The notes: a model not told the origin generated them from the letters alone. A DNA stretch of 64,000 nucleotides from Actinocorallia sp. API 0066 (GCF_020991275.1 NZ_JAJLQY010000001.1:744001-808000); one strand, 5' to 3'. Numbered from the stretch's first letter, positions 30,068-41,739 are shown. Numbers and translations are program-made.

Positions 30068-30361
30068 ATGTCCATCACCCGTGACGAGGTAGCGCACCTC
30101 GCCCGGCTCTCCAGGCTCGCTCTCGGCGACGAGGAGCTCGACCACTTCGCCGTCCAGCTCGACGCGATCGTGTCCGCGGTCGCGCGGGTGCAGGAGGTCG
30201 CCGCCGAGGACATCCCGCCGACCACGCACGCCCTGCCGCTGGTCAACGTCTTCCGCGCCGACGAGGTGCGCCCGTCCCTGGGCACCGCCGAGGCGCTGTC
30301 GGGCGCCCCGGCCGCCGAGGACGAGCGGTTCCGGGTGCCGCGGATCCTGGAGGAGGACTGA
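30068..30361 (+). CDS. gatC: Asp/Glu-tRNA(Asn/Gln) amidotransferase subunit C
   Basis: A 97-residue GatC starting [19 protein letters not shown], the family signature. It is the small stabilising subunit that wraps around GatA and links it to GatB. Its TGA overlaps the gatA ATG by one base. GatCAB amidates Glu-tRNA(Gln) and Asp-tRNA(Asn), the only route to Gln-tRNA in bacteria without GlnRS, which includes actinomycetes. Confidence 0.95.
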   Translation: MSITRDEVAHLARLSRLALGDEELDHFAVQLDAIVSAVARVQEVAAEDIPPTTHALPLVNVFRADEVRPSLGTAEALSGAPAAEDERFRVPRILEED

Positions 30362-31845
30362 TGATCTTCAAGACCGCAGCCGAGCTGGGCGCCCTCATCG
30401 CGTCCGGCGAGACGACCTCCGTCGAGGTGACGCGGGCCCACCTGGAGCGGATCGAGCAGGTCGAGGGCAGGGTCAACGCCTTCCTGCACGTCGCCGCCGA
30501 GCGCGCCCTGGAGCAGGCCGCCGACGTGGACCGCCGCCGCGCCGAGGGCGAGGAGCTGGGCCCGCTCGCCGGGGTGCCGATCGCGCACAAGGACGTGTTC
30601 ACCACCAAGGACATGCCGACCACGTGCGCGTCCAAGATCCTCGAAGGCTGGGTGCCGCCCTACGACGCGACCGTGACCGAGCGGCTGCGCGCCGCGGGCC
30701 TGGTGATCCTCGGCAAGACCAACATGGACGAGTTCGCGATGGGCTCCTCCACCGAGAACAGCGCCTACCAGGTCACCAGCAACCCGTGGGACCTCACCCG
30801 CATCCCGGGCGGCTCCTCGGGCGGCTCGTCAGCCGCCGTCGCCGCCTACGAGGCCCCGCTGGCCACCGGGACGGACACGGGCGGCTCGATCCGGCAGCCC
30901 GCCGCCGTCACGGGGATCGTCGGGATGAAGCCGACCTATGGCGGATCCTCCCGGTACGGCCTTGTGGCGTTCGCGTCCTCGCTGGACACTCCCGGGCCGT
31001 TCGCCCGGAACGTCCTGGACGCGGCGCTGCTGCACGAGGCGTTCTCCGGATACGACCCGCGCGACTCGACATCCGTCGACGAGGCGGTTCCGCCCGTCGT
31101 CGCGGCGGCCCGTCAGGGGGACGTCGCGGGGCTGCGGGTCGGCGTCGTCAAGGAGTTCGCGGGCGAGGGCTACCAGTCGGGCGTGCTGAACCGCTTCAAC
31201 GAGACCGTGGAGCTGCTGGAGTCGCTCGGCGCGAAGGTCGTCGAGGTGTCCTGCCCGGCGTTCACCTACGCGCTCGCCTCCTACTACCTGATCGCCCCGT
31301 CCGAGGCGTCCTCGAACCTCGCGCGCTTCGACGCGATGCGTTACGGCCTGCGTGTCGGCGACGACGGCACCCGCTCGGCCGAAGAGGTCATGGCCCTCAC
31401 CCGCGCGGCCGGGTTCGGCCCCGAGGTGAAGCGCCGCATCATCCTCGGCACCTACGCCCTGTCGTCCGGCTACTACGACGCCTACTACGGCAAGGCACAG
31501 CAGGTCCGCACCCTCATCACCCGCGACTTCGAGGCGGCCTTCACCCAGGTGGACGTCCTCATCTCCCCGACGACGCCCACCACCGCCTTCCCCATCGGCG
31601 AACGCGCCGACGACCCGATGGCCATGTACCTGGCAGACCTCTGCACCATCCCGTCCAACATGGCCGGCAACGCCGCCATCTCCGTCCCCTGCGGCCTCGC
31701 CGACGAGGACAACCTCCCGGTCGGCCTCCAGATCATGGCCCCGGCCCTAGCGGACGACCGCTGCTACCGGGTCGCCGCCGCCGTCGAAACCGCCCTCGAA
31801 TCCCGCTGGTCCTCCCCCCTCCTCACCAAGGCCCCAGCCCTCTAG
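30361..31845 (+). CDS. gatA: Asp/Glu-tRNA(Asn/Gln) amidotransferase subunit A
   Basis: A 494-residue amidase-signature enzyme. The Ser-cisSer-Lys triad is visible in [12 protein letters not shown] (Lys), [15 protein letters not shown] (cis-Ser) and [14 protein letters not shown] (nucleophile Ser). It releases ammonia from glutamine and channels it to GatB. The 3' third of the gene, from about 31560, is strikingly pyrimidine-rich with C-ending codons, and this bias runs on into the start of the next gene. gatB is not adjacent: two foreign-looking genes lie between. Confidence 0.96.
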   Translation: MIFKTAAELGALIASGETTSVEVTRAHLERIEQVEGRVNAFLHVAAERALEQAADVDRRRAEGEELGPLAGVPIAHKDVFTTKDMPTTCASKILEGWVPPYDATVTERLRAAGLVILGKTNMDEFAMGSSTENSAYQVTSNPWDLTRIPGGSSGGSSAAVAAYEAPLATGTDTGGSIRQPAAVTGIVGMKPTYGGSSRYGLVAFASSLDTPGPFARNVLDAALLHEAFSGYDPRDSTSVDEAVPPVVAAARQGDVAGLRVGVVKEFAGEGYQSGVLNRFNETVELLESLGAKVVEVSCPAFTYALASYYLIAPSEASSNLARFDAMRYGLRVGDDGTRSAEEVMALTRAAGFGPEVKRRIILGTYALSSGYYDAYYGKAQQVRTLITRDFEAAFTQVDVLISPTTPTTAFPIGERADDPMAMYLADLCTIPSNMAGNAAISVPCGLADEDNLPVGLQIMAPALADDRCYRVAAAVETALESRWSSPLLTKAPAL

Positions 31846-31873
31846 GCACCACCAGAAGGGGCCAGGACGTCAC

Positions 31874-33136
31874 ATGATCACCCACATCAAGATCAACGGC
31901 TTCAAGTCCTTCCTGGACTTCGAACTCGACGTCCCCCCCTTCCTGGCCTTGATCGGCCCCAACGCCTCCGGCAAAAGCAACCTCTTCGACGCCCTCACCC
32001 TCGTAGCCGACGTCCTGGAACACGGTCCGGCCGGAGCACTCACCCGCCAGGAGCGCGGCTCGGCCCTCGACATGTTCCACAGGTTCGACGACGGCACCAC
32101 GGTCGACCGGGCGACGATCACGGTCACCGCGCTCGTGGGGAGTCTGTTGAGCGGCGGGAGGTACCGAATCGTCGTGCCGATGGTGTGCCAAATCGTCCTA
32201 GAGAAGAGCGATGGTCAAGATCCACGCTTCGCGGAGGGTTTCCTCCGGGTCGTTCCGTCAGACGAACTGACCGAGCTGCCAGGGCGAGGCAATTTGGACG
32301 TTCGGCACTTCTCCTTTGTCCATTCCTACTCCGACGGCAGGGTTCTGTGGACGAGGGATCCAAAGCGCGAGGTCCCGGTTCCACCGATATCCCTCCTGAG
32401 CGAGGGCTCTCAGCCTGACCGCTCGATTCTCGCTTTGATGTTCCGGGACGAATGCCAGTCCTGGCGTCCGCATGTGCTCAACCCCGGCTTGATGCGGCTC
32501 CCGGCCCCCGCGCCGGATCGGAGTCCGTTGGCGTCGGACGGCCGGAACCTGGCCGCCGTGCTGTTCCGGCTGGACGACATCGGCGAGCTGTGGCGGCTTG
32601 AGGCGGATCTCATCGCGCTGATTCCGGGCCTCAAAGCTGTCAAGCCACTGTTGGACAAGCGGCGGCAGGAGTACGACTTCGACGCGGTCTTCGCGGGGAC
32701 CGGCGCGGTGCTGCCGCGCGCGCTGTCCGATGGGACCCTGCGGGCGCTGGCGCTGCTGGCGGCGGCGCATGACACGGTTCATCAGGGTGTGCTCGCGGTC
32801 GAGGAGATCGAGAACGGTTTCCATCCGGGGCGGGTCGCCGAACTCGTCCGCCGCCTGACAAGAGATCTTCCGGGTGCGGATGGAAGCGGCGAGCCCGACA
32901 GCCTGCGGCAGGTGCTGGTCACCTCACACTCACCCGCGTTGGTGTCGGCGTTGTGGGAACGGAACCCGGAGAGTCTGCGCTTCTCCGAGATGGTGACGCG
33001 GATCGACGGGTCCAGGAAGCGGAGCTCCCGGGTGACCCGTGTGCTGCCGGTCAGGACGGACGCGGCGACCGGTACGGCCGCCACACCTTGGGACGTGGAA
33101 AGGTTCCTGGGCACGGTACGGGCCGGTGACCTGTGA
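31874..33136 (+). CDS. AAA (ABC/RecF-like) ATPase, likely defence component
   Basis: A 420-residue ATPase of the AAA_15/AAA_21 (OLD/SMC-like) type. Walker A GPNASGKSN is at residues 28-36, a signature-like ALSDGTLRAL near residue 285, Walker B AVEEIENGFHP near residue 309 and the H-loop VTSHSPALVSAL near 353. The start MITHIKINGFKSF is the usual first strand. Its stop overlaps the next gene by 4 bp (GTGA). Such ATPases paired with a separate TOPRIM-like protein form anti-phage modules of AbiL, PARIS or split-OLD style. Its location between gatA and gatB is abnormal. Confidence 0.85.
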   Translation: MITHIKINGFKSFLDFELDVPPFLALIGPNASGKSNLFDALTLVADVLEHGPAGALTRQERGSALDMFHRFDDGTTVDRATITVTALVGSLLSGGRYRIVVPMVCQIVLEKSDGQDPRFAEGFLRVVPSDELTELPGRGNLDVRHFSFVHSYSDGRVLWTRDPKREVPVPPISLLSEGSQPDRSILALMFRDECQSWRPHVLNPGLMRLPAPAPDRSPLASDGRNLAAVLFRLDDIGELWRLEADLIALIPGLKAVKPLLDKRRQEYDFDAVFAGTGAVLPRALSDGTLRALALLAAAHDTVHQGVLAVEEIENGFHPGRVAELVRRLTRDLPGADGSGEPDSLRQVLVTSHSPALVSALWERNPESLRFSEMVTRIDGSRKRSSRVTRVLPVRTDAATGTAATPWDVERFLGTVRAGDL

Positions 33137-33720
33137 GCCGACCGTTGCGTCCCGGCCTGGTCACCGAAGGCGAGTCCGATCAGGACTTCCTCCTGCCGGT
33201 GATCGACCGCTATCTCGCCGCGGAACTCGTCCGGAACCGCGCGGCGGACTTTGATCTTCTGGAGACCGTGCCGTCCCCCCGGGTCAAGAAGCACGGCAAA
33301 GAGCTGTTCACCGAGGCCGCCCGAGCACTGGGGCGGCGATGCCATCTCGTCTTCGTCCACGCCGACTTCTCCGAGGCGCACGAGGCGGACGCCCTGCTGC
33401 CGGTCCTGGCCTGTGCCGCCGTCGTCCTGGTGCCCAAGCGGGAGACGGAGTCCTGGATGCTCGCCGATCCGGCGGCTTTCCAGCGGCTCCGGGGAGCACG
33501 GACCGACCTGCTTCCCCGCGATCCGGCGGCGGTCGAGCGGGAGCCGAAGCCCAAGGCGCTGCTCGCCCGGGTGGTGAAGCCCGCGCGGGTCAGCGATCCG
33601 GCGGACTATTTTGGACTCCTCGGCGAGGACATCAGCCTGCAGGTGCTGGGACGGGTACCTGCCTTCGCCCGGTGGGCGGACGACACCAAAGAAGCCCTGA
33701 AAGGACTGGGATATCTGTGA
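33133..33720 (+). CDS. DUF4276-like (TOPRIM-type) partner of AAA ATPase
   Basis: A 195-residue protein starting with GTG in a 4-bp overlap with the ATPase gene. [20 protein letters not shown] at the start gives an acidic EGESD motif, [16 protein letters not shown] near residue 75 supplies further acids, and [12 protein letters not shown] and KPKALLARV are the DUF4276 family blocks. The arrangement of acidic motifs is TOPRIM-like, which suggests a metal-dependent nuclease or RNase effector controlled by the ATPase. Its own stop overlaps the GTG of gatB by 4 bp. The toxic-effector role is inferred from related two-gene systems. Confidence 0.78.
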   Translation: MSRPLRPGLVTEGESDQDFLLPVIDRYLAAELVRNRAADFDLLETVPSPRVKKHGKELFTEAARALGRRCHLVFVHADFSEAHEADALLPVLACAAVVLVPKRETESWMLADPAAFQRLRGARTDLLPRDPAAVEREPKPKALLARVVKPARVSDPADYFGLLGEDISLQVLGRVPAFARWADDTKEALKGLGYL

Positions 33721-35213
33721 GCACGTTGGTTCCGTTTGGTGAGGCGCTGGGTAGGTACTCGCCGGTTTTGGGCATTGAGACGCATATTGAGTTGGGGACG
33801 GCGTCGAAGATGTTCTGTGGGTGTTCTACGGGGTTTGGGGGGGAGCCGAACGGTCAGGTTTGTCCGGTGTGTTTGGGGTTGCCGGGGGCGTTGCCGGTGG
33901 TGAACGAGAAGGCGATCGAGTTCGCGATCAGGATCGGGCTCGCGCTGAACTGTGAGATCGCCGAGTGGTGTCGGTTCGCGCGGAAGAACTACTTCTATCC
34001 GGACATGCCGAAGGACTTCCAGATCTCGCAGTACGACGAGCCGATCTGCTTCGACGGGTACCTGGACGTCGAGGTCGAGGGGGAGACGTACCGGATCGGG
34101 ATCGAGCGGGCGCACCTGGAGGAGGACACCGGGAAGTCCACCCACGTGGGTGGTGCCACCGGACGGATCCATGGCGCCGACTACTCCCTGGTCGACTACA
34201 ACCGGTCCGGCATCCCGCTGATCGAGATCGTCACCAAGCCGATCGAGGCCACCGAGGAGAAGGCGCCGCTGGTGGCCCGCGCGTACGCGACCGAGCTGCG
34301 TGAGCTCGTCCGGGCGCTGGGGGCCTCGGACGTCCGGATGGAGGAGGGCTCCATGCGGTGCGACGTGAACGTGTCCCTCATGCCGAAGGGCGCCGCCGAG
34401 TGGGGCACCCGGACCGAGACGAAGAACGTCAACTCGCTGCGCAGCGTCGAGCGGTCGGTCCGGTTCGAGGTCGAGCGGCAGGCGGGCGTCCTGGACGCGG
34501 GCGGCAGGATCGTCCAGGAGACCCGGCACTTCCACGAGGGCGACGGGAGCACGAGCCCCGGCCGGTCGAAGGAGGAGGCGCAGGACTACCGGTACTTCCC
34601 CGAGCCGGACCTGGTGCCGGTGGCGCCGTCCAGGGCGTGGGTGGAGGAGATCCGCGCGACCCTGCCGGAGCTGCCCGCCGCCCGCCGCGTCCGGGTGAAG
34701 GCGGCCTGGTCGCTGACGGACGAGGAGCTGCGCGACGTGATCAACGCGGGCGCCCTCGACCTCATCGAGGAGACGGTCGCGGCGGGTGCCGCGCCGGGCG
34801 CCGCCCGCAAGTGGTGGATGAACGAGCTGTCCCGGACGGCGACGGCGCGGGGTGTCGAGTTGGCGGCGCTGCCGATCACCGCCGCGCAGGTCGCCCGGAT
34901 CCAGGCGCTGGTGGACGCGGGCGAGCTGAACGACAAGCTCGCCAGGAAGGTCTTTGAGGGGGTGCTCGCGGGCGAGGGCACCCCGGACGAGGTCGTGGCC
35001 GGGCGCGGCCTGAAGGTCGTGAGTGACGAGGGCGCGTTGCTCGCCCTGGTCGACCAGGTGATCGCGGAGAACGCGGACGCCGCGCGGAAGGTCCGTGACG
35101 GCAAGGTCGCGGCGGCGGGCGCGCTGGTCGGCGCGATCATGAAGGCGAGCCGGGGCCAGGCCGACGCGGGCCGGGCCCGCGAGCTGATCCTGGAGCGGCT
35201 CGGCCAGTCCTGA
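33717..35213 (+). CDS. gatB: Asp/Glu-tRNA(Asn/Gln) amidotransferase subunit B
   Basis: A 498-residue GatB starting at the GTG that overlaps the DUF4276 stop (GTGA). The core has [11 protein letters not shown], zinc-site cysteines in MFCGCSTGF and [36 protein letters not shown] and [13 protein letters not shown], followed by the helical cradle and YqeY-like tail. It phosphorylates and amidates the mischarged tRNA. The first about 190 bases use G/T-ending codons (for example runs of TTG, GGG, GTT), unlike the C-ending remainder, with a switch near 33905. Confidence 0.97.
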   Translation: MSTLVPFGEALGRYSPVLGIETHIELGTASKMFCGCSTGFGGEPNGQVCPVCLGLPGALPVVNEKAIEFAIRIGLALNCEIAEWCRFARKNYFYPDMPKDFQISQYDEPICFDGYLDVEVEGETYRIGIERAHLEEDTGKSTHVGGATGRIHGADYSLVDYNRSGIPLIEIVTKPIEATEEKAPLVARAYATELRELVRALGASDVRMEEGSMRCDVNVSLMPKGAAEWGTRTETKNVNSLRSVERSVRFEVERQAGVLDAGGRIVQETRHFHEGDGSTSPGRSKEEAQDYRYFPEPDLVPVAPSRAWVEEIRATLPELPAARRVRVKAAWSLTDEELRDVINAGALDLIEETVAAGAAPGAARKWWMNELSRTATARGVELAALPITAAQVARIQALVDAGELNDKLARKVFEGVLAGEGTPDEVVAGRGLKVVSDEGALLALVDQVIAENADAARKVRDGKVAAAGALVGAIMKASRGQADAGRARELILERLGQS

Positions 35214-35226
35214 GCGGCGACGCACC

Positions 35227-35262
35227 GTGACGGCGGTCGCGGCCACCTTCGGCCGCCGTCAC
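35227..35262 (+). terminator. Hairpin terminator after gatB
   Basis: A perfect 10-bp stem, GTGACGGCGG pairing with CCGCCGTCAC, starts 13 bp after the gatB stop. Confidence 0.75.
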
Positions 35263-35530
35263 CGCGAGGTGATCACGCAGTGTCCCGGTGGCGGCAATCA
35301 GCTGTCTTCCTGATCACAAATCGGCAATCCGGGGTACCGCCTGCCCTGCCGCGATTACGCGCCGTGAGATTCTGTCGCCGGATGGGCACTCACCCTCAAT
35401 CGCTCCGTGACCTACGGAACGTAGATTGATGGGCACGGTGCCGACACGGGTCGGCGCCGGTCCAGGCAGCGCCGCCTGCTCTCTTCCGGGCCGCGGATCG
35501 AGCCGCAAGAAACCAGGAGCACGAACGACG
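35263..35530. other. Intergenic region before PAS-GGDEF-EAL gene
   Basis: About 270 bp between the gatB terminator and the next start. It presumably holds the promoter of the c-di-GMP gene. I see no gene, strong hairpin or recognisable BldD-type box in it. Confidence 0.45.
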
Positions 35531-38203
35531 ATGACGGGCGAGGAAGCGCCGCGCCGACTCCCGGCGCAGGCCCTGCCGCTGACCATCGTCGCCGTGCTCG
35601 GCGGCCTGTACGCGATCGGCGCGCTGTTCGGCTGGACGAGTGACTGGTTCGCCGCGGGCGCGGGCGCCGCGGCCTGCGGGAGCCTCTGGTACGCGGCCTG
35701 GCAGAAGCCGGGCGACACCGCCTCGTGGCGCTGGTTCGGCGCGGCGGCGGGTCTGTGGGGGGTCGGCGCGGTGGTCCGCGCGATCTCGCAGATCGTGCTG
35801 CCCGGCCAGGTGATGACGCTGTCGCTGGCCGATCTGTTCCATGTCGCGGCGATCGTCGCGATGGCCGCGGGTTTTGTGGTGCCGACGAGGTTGCCGCGGT
35901 CGCCTCGGCAGTGGCTGAGACATACCGCGGATTCCTATGTGTGCGGTGTCGCCCTGTTCGTCCTGGGCTGGGACACGGTGTTCGGGCGGTTGTTCCGGAT
36001 GTCGGACGAGTCGCCCGCCCAGTTCCTCAGCGAGCTGCTGTTCCCGCTCCTGGACGTGGTGCTCATCTGCGCGCTGCTCCCGTTCGTGTTGGGCGCGGCC
36101 CGCAGGCAGCGCCCCACAACCGTCATCGCTTACGTCGCGCTGCTGACGATCGCCGCGGGTGACGTGGTCAGCACCGTCGTCAGGCTGGAGAGCGGAACCT
36201 CGGTGCTGGGCGACGTCCTGCGGTTCGCGGGTCTGCTGCTGCTCGGCGCGGTCCCGTGGATCGGCACCGCGGCCCGGCGCGGCGGCCCGCGCGGCCGGAT
36301 GGTCGGCCCCGGCATCGCGCCCGCGCTGCTGGCGGGCGCCGCCGCGATGTTCGTCGCCGGGCACACCCTGACGGGCAGCCGCCCGGTCGAGCCGGTCGTC
36401 CTGATCGTCGCGGGGACGGCGCTGCTCGTCCTCATCGCCCGGCTGACCGACCTGCTGCGCGAGAACGACAGGCTGAAGTCGGAGATCCGGGCGGGCGAGG
36501 AGCACTTCAGGGCGCTGGCCGAGAGCGTCGAGGACCTGGTGCTGATCTGTGACGAGCCGGGCACCGTCCAGTACGTCAACGCGGGCGAGCAGTGGACCAC
36601 CGCGCACGCGCTGCCGGACCTGCTCGGCAGGCCGCTGACCGAGCTGCTGCACCCCGAGGACGTCGCCGAGGTCGAGGCGGCGTTGGGCCGCTGCGAGCAG
36701 GAGGCCGAGCAGCCGCTACGACTGGCGTGCCGCCTGCGCACCGAGGACGGCACCTGGCTCCCGACGGAGTCCACGTTCTCCCGGTACGCCCCGGGACGTG
36801 TGCTGATCACCGTCCGCGACCTGTCGGAGGAGGCGGCGCTCAAGCGCCAGGTGGACCACCTGACGTTCCACGACGGGCTGACGGGCCTGCCCAACCGCGC
36901 CTACTTCGAGGAGCGGACCCGCCAGGTGCTGACCCGCGGCGGCGCCACCGGCGCGGTGATCTTCGTTGACCTCGACGGGTTCACCGCCGTCAACGACTCG
37001 GCGGGGCACGCGGCGGGCGACCAGGTGCTCGCCCAGGCGGCGCGGCGGCTGCGCGCGGCCGTCCCCGCGACGGACACGGTGGCCCGCTGGGGCGGCGACG
37101 AGTTCGCCGTCCTCGTGGAGGCCGCCCCCGACGCCCAGTCCGTGGTGGACCTGGCCGAACGGCTCCTGCGCGTCCTGTCCGGCGAGCCCTACCGGGTGGG
37201 GGAGCGCGGCATCGCCCTGACGGCCGGGATAGGCGTGGCCTTCGCTGACGACGACCTCGCCTCCACCACCGAGGCGCACAGCCTGGACGAGACGGGCTCG
37301 GCCTCCCTGATCCGCAACGGCGACCTGGCGATGACCAGGGCGAAGGAGTTGGGCGGCGGCCGGGTCGAGGTGTTCGCGACCCAGATGCACGCGGCGGTGG
37401 TCCGCCGGATGGAGTTGAGCAGCGACCTCCAGCGGGCGCTGGCCGCCGAGGAGTTCGAGGTCGAGTTCCAGCCCGTGGTGGATCTCGCCGACGGCAAGGT
37501 CACCGGGGTGGAGGCGCTCGCCCGATGGCGCCGCGACGGCCGTCAGGTGCCTCCTGAGGAGTTCCTGGGCACCGCCGAGGAGTCGGGGCTCATCGTCCAG
37601 CTCGGGGCCTGGGTGCTGCGCGAGGCGTGTGCTGAGGTGGCGCGCTGGCGGGCGCAGGGCTGGGAGATCGGCCTGTCGGTGAACTTCACCGCGCGGCAGA
37701 TCGCCTCCCCGAAGATCGCCGGGACGGTCGCCGCCGCCCTCACCGAGACCGGCCTCCCGCCGCACGCCCTCACCCTTGAGGTGAAGGAGGAGGTCCTCGT
37801 GGAGCAGGCGCAGGGCGACGAGCAGCACGCCGCCCGCCTCGCCGCGCTCAGGGATCTCGGCGTCCGCCTGGCGATCGACGACTTCGGCACCGGCTACGCC
37901 TCGCTCGCCTTCCTCGGCCAGCTCCCCGTCGACGTCATCAAGATCGACCCGTCGTTCACCGCGGGCCTGGAGGAGGACGAGACCCGAGCCCTCCTCACCC
38001 GCACGATCATCCGCCTGGGGTCGGATTTGGGTCTGACCGTAGTCGCCGAAGGCATCGAGAGCGCGCGGCAACAGGAGATCCTCAGAGAGATGGGCTGCCA
38101 CCGCGGACAGGGCTTCCACGTGGCACGTCCCATGTCGGCGGCCCGGGTGGACGCCGAGATCAGGCCTGGCGTCGTGCCGCTCCCCGGCGTCCAGGCGGGC
38201 TGA
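35531..38203 (+). CDS. Membrane PAS-GGDEF-EAL protein
   Basis: An 890-residue protein starting at the ATG at 35531 with AGGAG 11 bases upstream. About eight to ten membrane helices fill residues 12-310. A PAS-like domain follows (HFRALAESVEDLVLICDEPG, TVQYVNAGEQW), then a GGDEF domain with DLDGFTAVNDSAGH and WGGDEFAVL, and an EAL domain with GVEALARW, EVKEEV, IDDFGTGYASL, IKIDPSF and AEGIES. All key motifs are intact, so it may both make and break cyclic di-GMP. It is the second such protein within 6 kb, one on each side of gatCAB. Confidence 0.92.
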   Translation: MTGEEAPRRLPAQALPLTIVAVLGGLYAIGALFGWTSDWFAAGAGAAACGSLWYAAWQKPGDTASWRWFGAAAGLWGVGAVVRAISQIVLPGQVMTLSLADLFHVAAIVAMAAGFVVPTRLPRSPRQWLRHTADSYVCGVALFVLGWDTVFGRLFRMSDESPAQFLSELLFPLLDVVLICALLPFVLGAARRQRPTTVIAYVALLTIAAGDVVSTVVRLESGTSVLGDVLRFAGLLLLGAVPWIGTAARRGGPRGRMVGPGIAPALLAGAAAMFVAGHTLTGSRPVEPVVLIVAGTALLVLIARLTDLLRENDRLKSEIRAGEEHFRALAESVEDLVLICDEPGTVQYVNAGEQWTTAHALPDLLGRPLTELLHPEDVAEVEAALGRCEQEAEQPLRLACRLRTEDGTWLPTESTFSRYAPGRVLITVRDLSEEAALKRQVDHLTFHDGLTGLPNRAYFEERTRQVLTRGGATGAVIFVDLDGFTAVNDSAGHAAGDQVLAQAARRLRAAVPATDTVARWGGDEFAVLVEAAPDAQSVVDLAERLLRVLSGEPYRVGERGIALTAGIGVAFADDDLASTTEAHSLDETGSASLIRNGDLAMTRAKELGGGRVEVFATQMHAAVVRRMELSSDLQRALAAEEFEVEFQPVVDLADGKVTGVEALARWRRDGRQVPPEEFLGTAEESGLIVQLGAWVLREACAEVARWRAQGWEIGLSVNFTARQIASPKIAGTVAAALTETGLPPHALTLEVKEEVLVEQAQGDEQHAARLAALRDLGVRLAIDDFGTGYASLAFLGQLPVDVIKIDPSFTAGLEEDETRALLTRTIIRLGSDLGLTVVAEGIESARQQEILREMGCHRGQGFHVARPMSAARVDAEIRPGVVPLPGVQAG

Positions 38204-38276
38204 CCTTTATCTCACCTCCTGAGACATCCGCAACATGGATTTGACCTGGAGGTGCCACATCGGCAAAAGTAGTGGT

Positions 38277-38327
38277 GTGCAAAGCAGCTTCCGCATCCTC
38301 GTAGTACTTGGCAGGCGCGCAGCCTGA
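38277..38327 (+). CDS. ilvB leader peptide (Ile-Leu-Val-Val-Leu)
   Basis: A 16-codon frame VQSSFRILVVLGRRAA ending in TGA, located 25 bp before a T-tailed hairpin and 158 bp before ilvB. The run ATC CTC GTA GTA CTT encodes Ile-Leu-Val-Val-Leu, the three end products of the pathway. The RILV-LG-R core resembles ilv leader peptides described for other actinobacteria. The GTG at 38277 has a weak ribosome site, and an in-frame ATG at 38235 would give a 30-residue version. Ribosome stalling here would control the terminator downstream. Confidence 0.8.
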   Translation: MQSSFRILVVLGRRAA

Positions 38328-38350
38328 GCCAAGGTTCTCGGCATGCGCGC
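38315..38350 (+). promoter_or_regulatory. Possible pause hairpin of ilvB attenuator
   Basis: GCGCGCA at 38315-38321, inside the last leader codons, can pair with TGCGCGC at 38344-38350, immediately before the terminator stem. This is the position of the 1:2 pause hairpin in classical attenuators. Confidence 0.5.
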
Positions 38351-38351
38351 T

Positions 38352-38385
38352 CCCCTCGACCGCCGTAAGGCGCGAGGGGTTTTTT
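38352..38385 (+). terminator. Rho-independent attenuator terminator of ilvB
   Basis: CCCCTCG pairs with CGAGGGG, and CGCC/GGCG closes a GTAA loop inside, followed by six T residues. A clear T-run is rare in this window, which supports a true attenuator. Confidence 0.88.
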
Positions 38386-38434
38386 GTTGGCCACACACCT
38401 TCTCCACCCTCCCCTCCTTCCGAAGGAAATGCAG

Positions 38435-40176
38435 ATGACCGAGCAGATGACCGGGGCTCAGGCGCTGGTCCGTGCCCTGGAGAACGTCGGCGTCGACACC
38501 GTGTTCGGGATTCCGGGCGGGGCGATCCTTCCGGCTTACGACCCGCTCTACGACTCAGCGAAGCTGCGGCACATCCTCGTCCGCCACGAGCAGGGGGCGG
38601 GCCACGCGGCCCAGGGCTACGCCCAGGCCACGGGCCGGGTCGGCGTCTGTATGGCGACGTCGGGCCCCGGCGCCACCAACCTGGTGACGCCGATCGCGGA
38701 CGCCTACATGGACTCGGTCCCCATGGTCGCCGTCACCGGCCAGGTTCCGTCCGCGGCGATCGGCACCGACGCCTTCCAGGAAGCCGACATCTCCGGCATC
38801 ACCCTGCCGATCACCAAGCACAACTTCCTGGTGACCGACCCGCGTGACATCGCCAGGACGATCACCGAGGCGTTCCACATCGCCTCCACCGGGCGTCCCG
38901 GGCCGGTCCTGGTCGACATCGCCAAGGACGCGCTGCAGCACACCTTCGACTTCGTGTGGGGCGAGGAGATGAGGCTGCCGGGCTACCGTCCCGTCACCCG
39001 GCCGCACTCCAAGCAGGTCCGCGAGGCGGCCCGCCTCCTCCTGGACGCCAAGCGGCCCGTCCTGTACGTCGGCGGCGGCGTCCTCAAGGCACGCGCGGCC
39101 GCCGAGCTGCGGGTCCTGGCCGAGCTGACCGGCGCGCCCGTCATCACCACCCTGATGGCCCTGGGTGCCTTCCCCGACAGCCACCCGCAGCACCTGGGCA
39201 TGCCCGGCATGCACGGCACCGTCGCGGCCGTCGGCTCGCTCCAGAAGGCCGACCTGATCGTCGCGCTCGGCGCCCGCTTCGACGACCGCGTCACCGGCCG
39301 CCTCGACAGCTTCGCGCCCGGCGCGGCCATCGTGCACGCCGACATCGACCCCGCCGAGATCTCCAAGAACCGGCACGCCGACGTCCCGATCGTCGGCGAC
39401 GCCCGCGAGGTCATCGCCGACCTGATCGTCGCCGTCCAGGCCGAGCAGGCGGCGGGCCGCACCGCCGACTACGCCGCCTGGTGGCAGCAGCTCAACGCGT
39501 GGAAGTCCACCTACGCGCTCGGCTACGACACGCCCCCCGACGGCGAACTGGCACCCCAGTACGTCATCGAGCGGCTCGGCAGGCTCGTCGGCCCGGACGC
39601 GCTGTACTGCGCGGGCGTCGGCCAGCACCAGATGTGGGCCTCGCAGTTCATCTCCTACGAGAACCCCGGCACGTTCATCAACTCCGGCGGCGCGGGCACC
39701 ATGGGCTTCGCCGTCCCGGCCGCGATGGGCGCCAAGGTCGGCGCGCCCGACAAGACGGTGTGGGCGATCGACGGCGACGGCTGCTTCCAGATGACCAACC
39801 AGGAGCTGGTCACCTGCGCCGTCGAGGGCATCCCGATCAAGGTCGCCCTGATCAACAACGGTAACCTCGGCATGGTCCGGCAGTGGCAGACCCTCTTCTA
39901 CGACGGCCGCTACTCCAACACCAAGCTGCACTCCAAGCGGATCCCCGACTTCGTGAAGCTCGCCGACGCCTACGGCTGTGAGGGCCTGCGGGTCGAGCGC
40001 GCCGAAGAGGTCGACGCGGCCATCGAGAAGGCCATGGCGATCAACGACCGGCCCGTCGTCGTCGACTTCGTCGTGCACGACGACGCGATGGTCTGGCCGA
40101 TGGTCGCCGCGGGCGCCAGCAACGACGACATCAAGTACGCGCGGGACCTCGCGCCGAACTGGGAGCACGAAGACTG

Positions 40177-40177
<1 letters not shown>
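38435..40177 (+). CDS. ilvB: Acetolactate synthase large subunit
   Basis: A 580-residue ThDP enzyme. I chose the ATG at 38435 ([15 protein letters not shown]), eight bases after GAAGGA, over the ATG at 38429, which abuts that site. The ThDP activator Glu is in [30 protein letters not shown] follows, and the ThDP/Mg motif [29 protein letters not shown] (read in pieces) is intact, as is the FAD-type central domain. It makes acetolactate and acetohydroxybutyrate for valine, leucine and isoleucine. It is the first gene of ilvBNC and is controlled by the attenuator upstream. Confidence 0.97.
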
Positions 40178-41723
<1,546 letters not shown>

Positions 41724-41739
41724 CGTCGTCCGCCTCCGT

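Noticed and set aside
38235-38327. Longer 30-residue version of the ilvB leader from ATG 38235
   Set aside because: No ribosome site precedes this ATG; the shorter frame fits known leaders better, though the longer one is not excluded.
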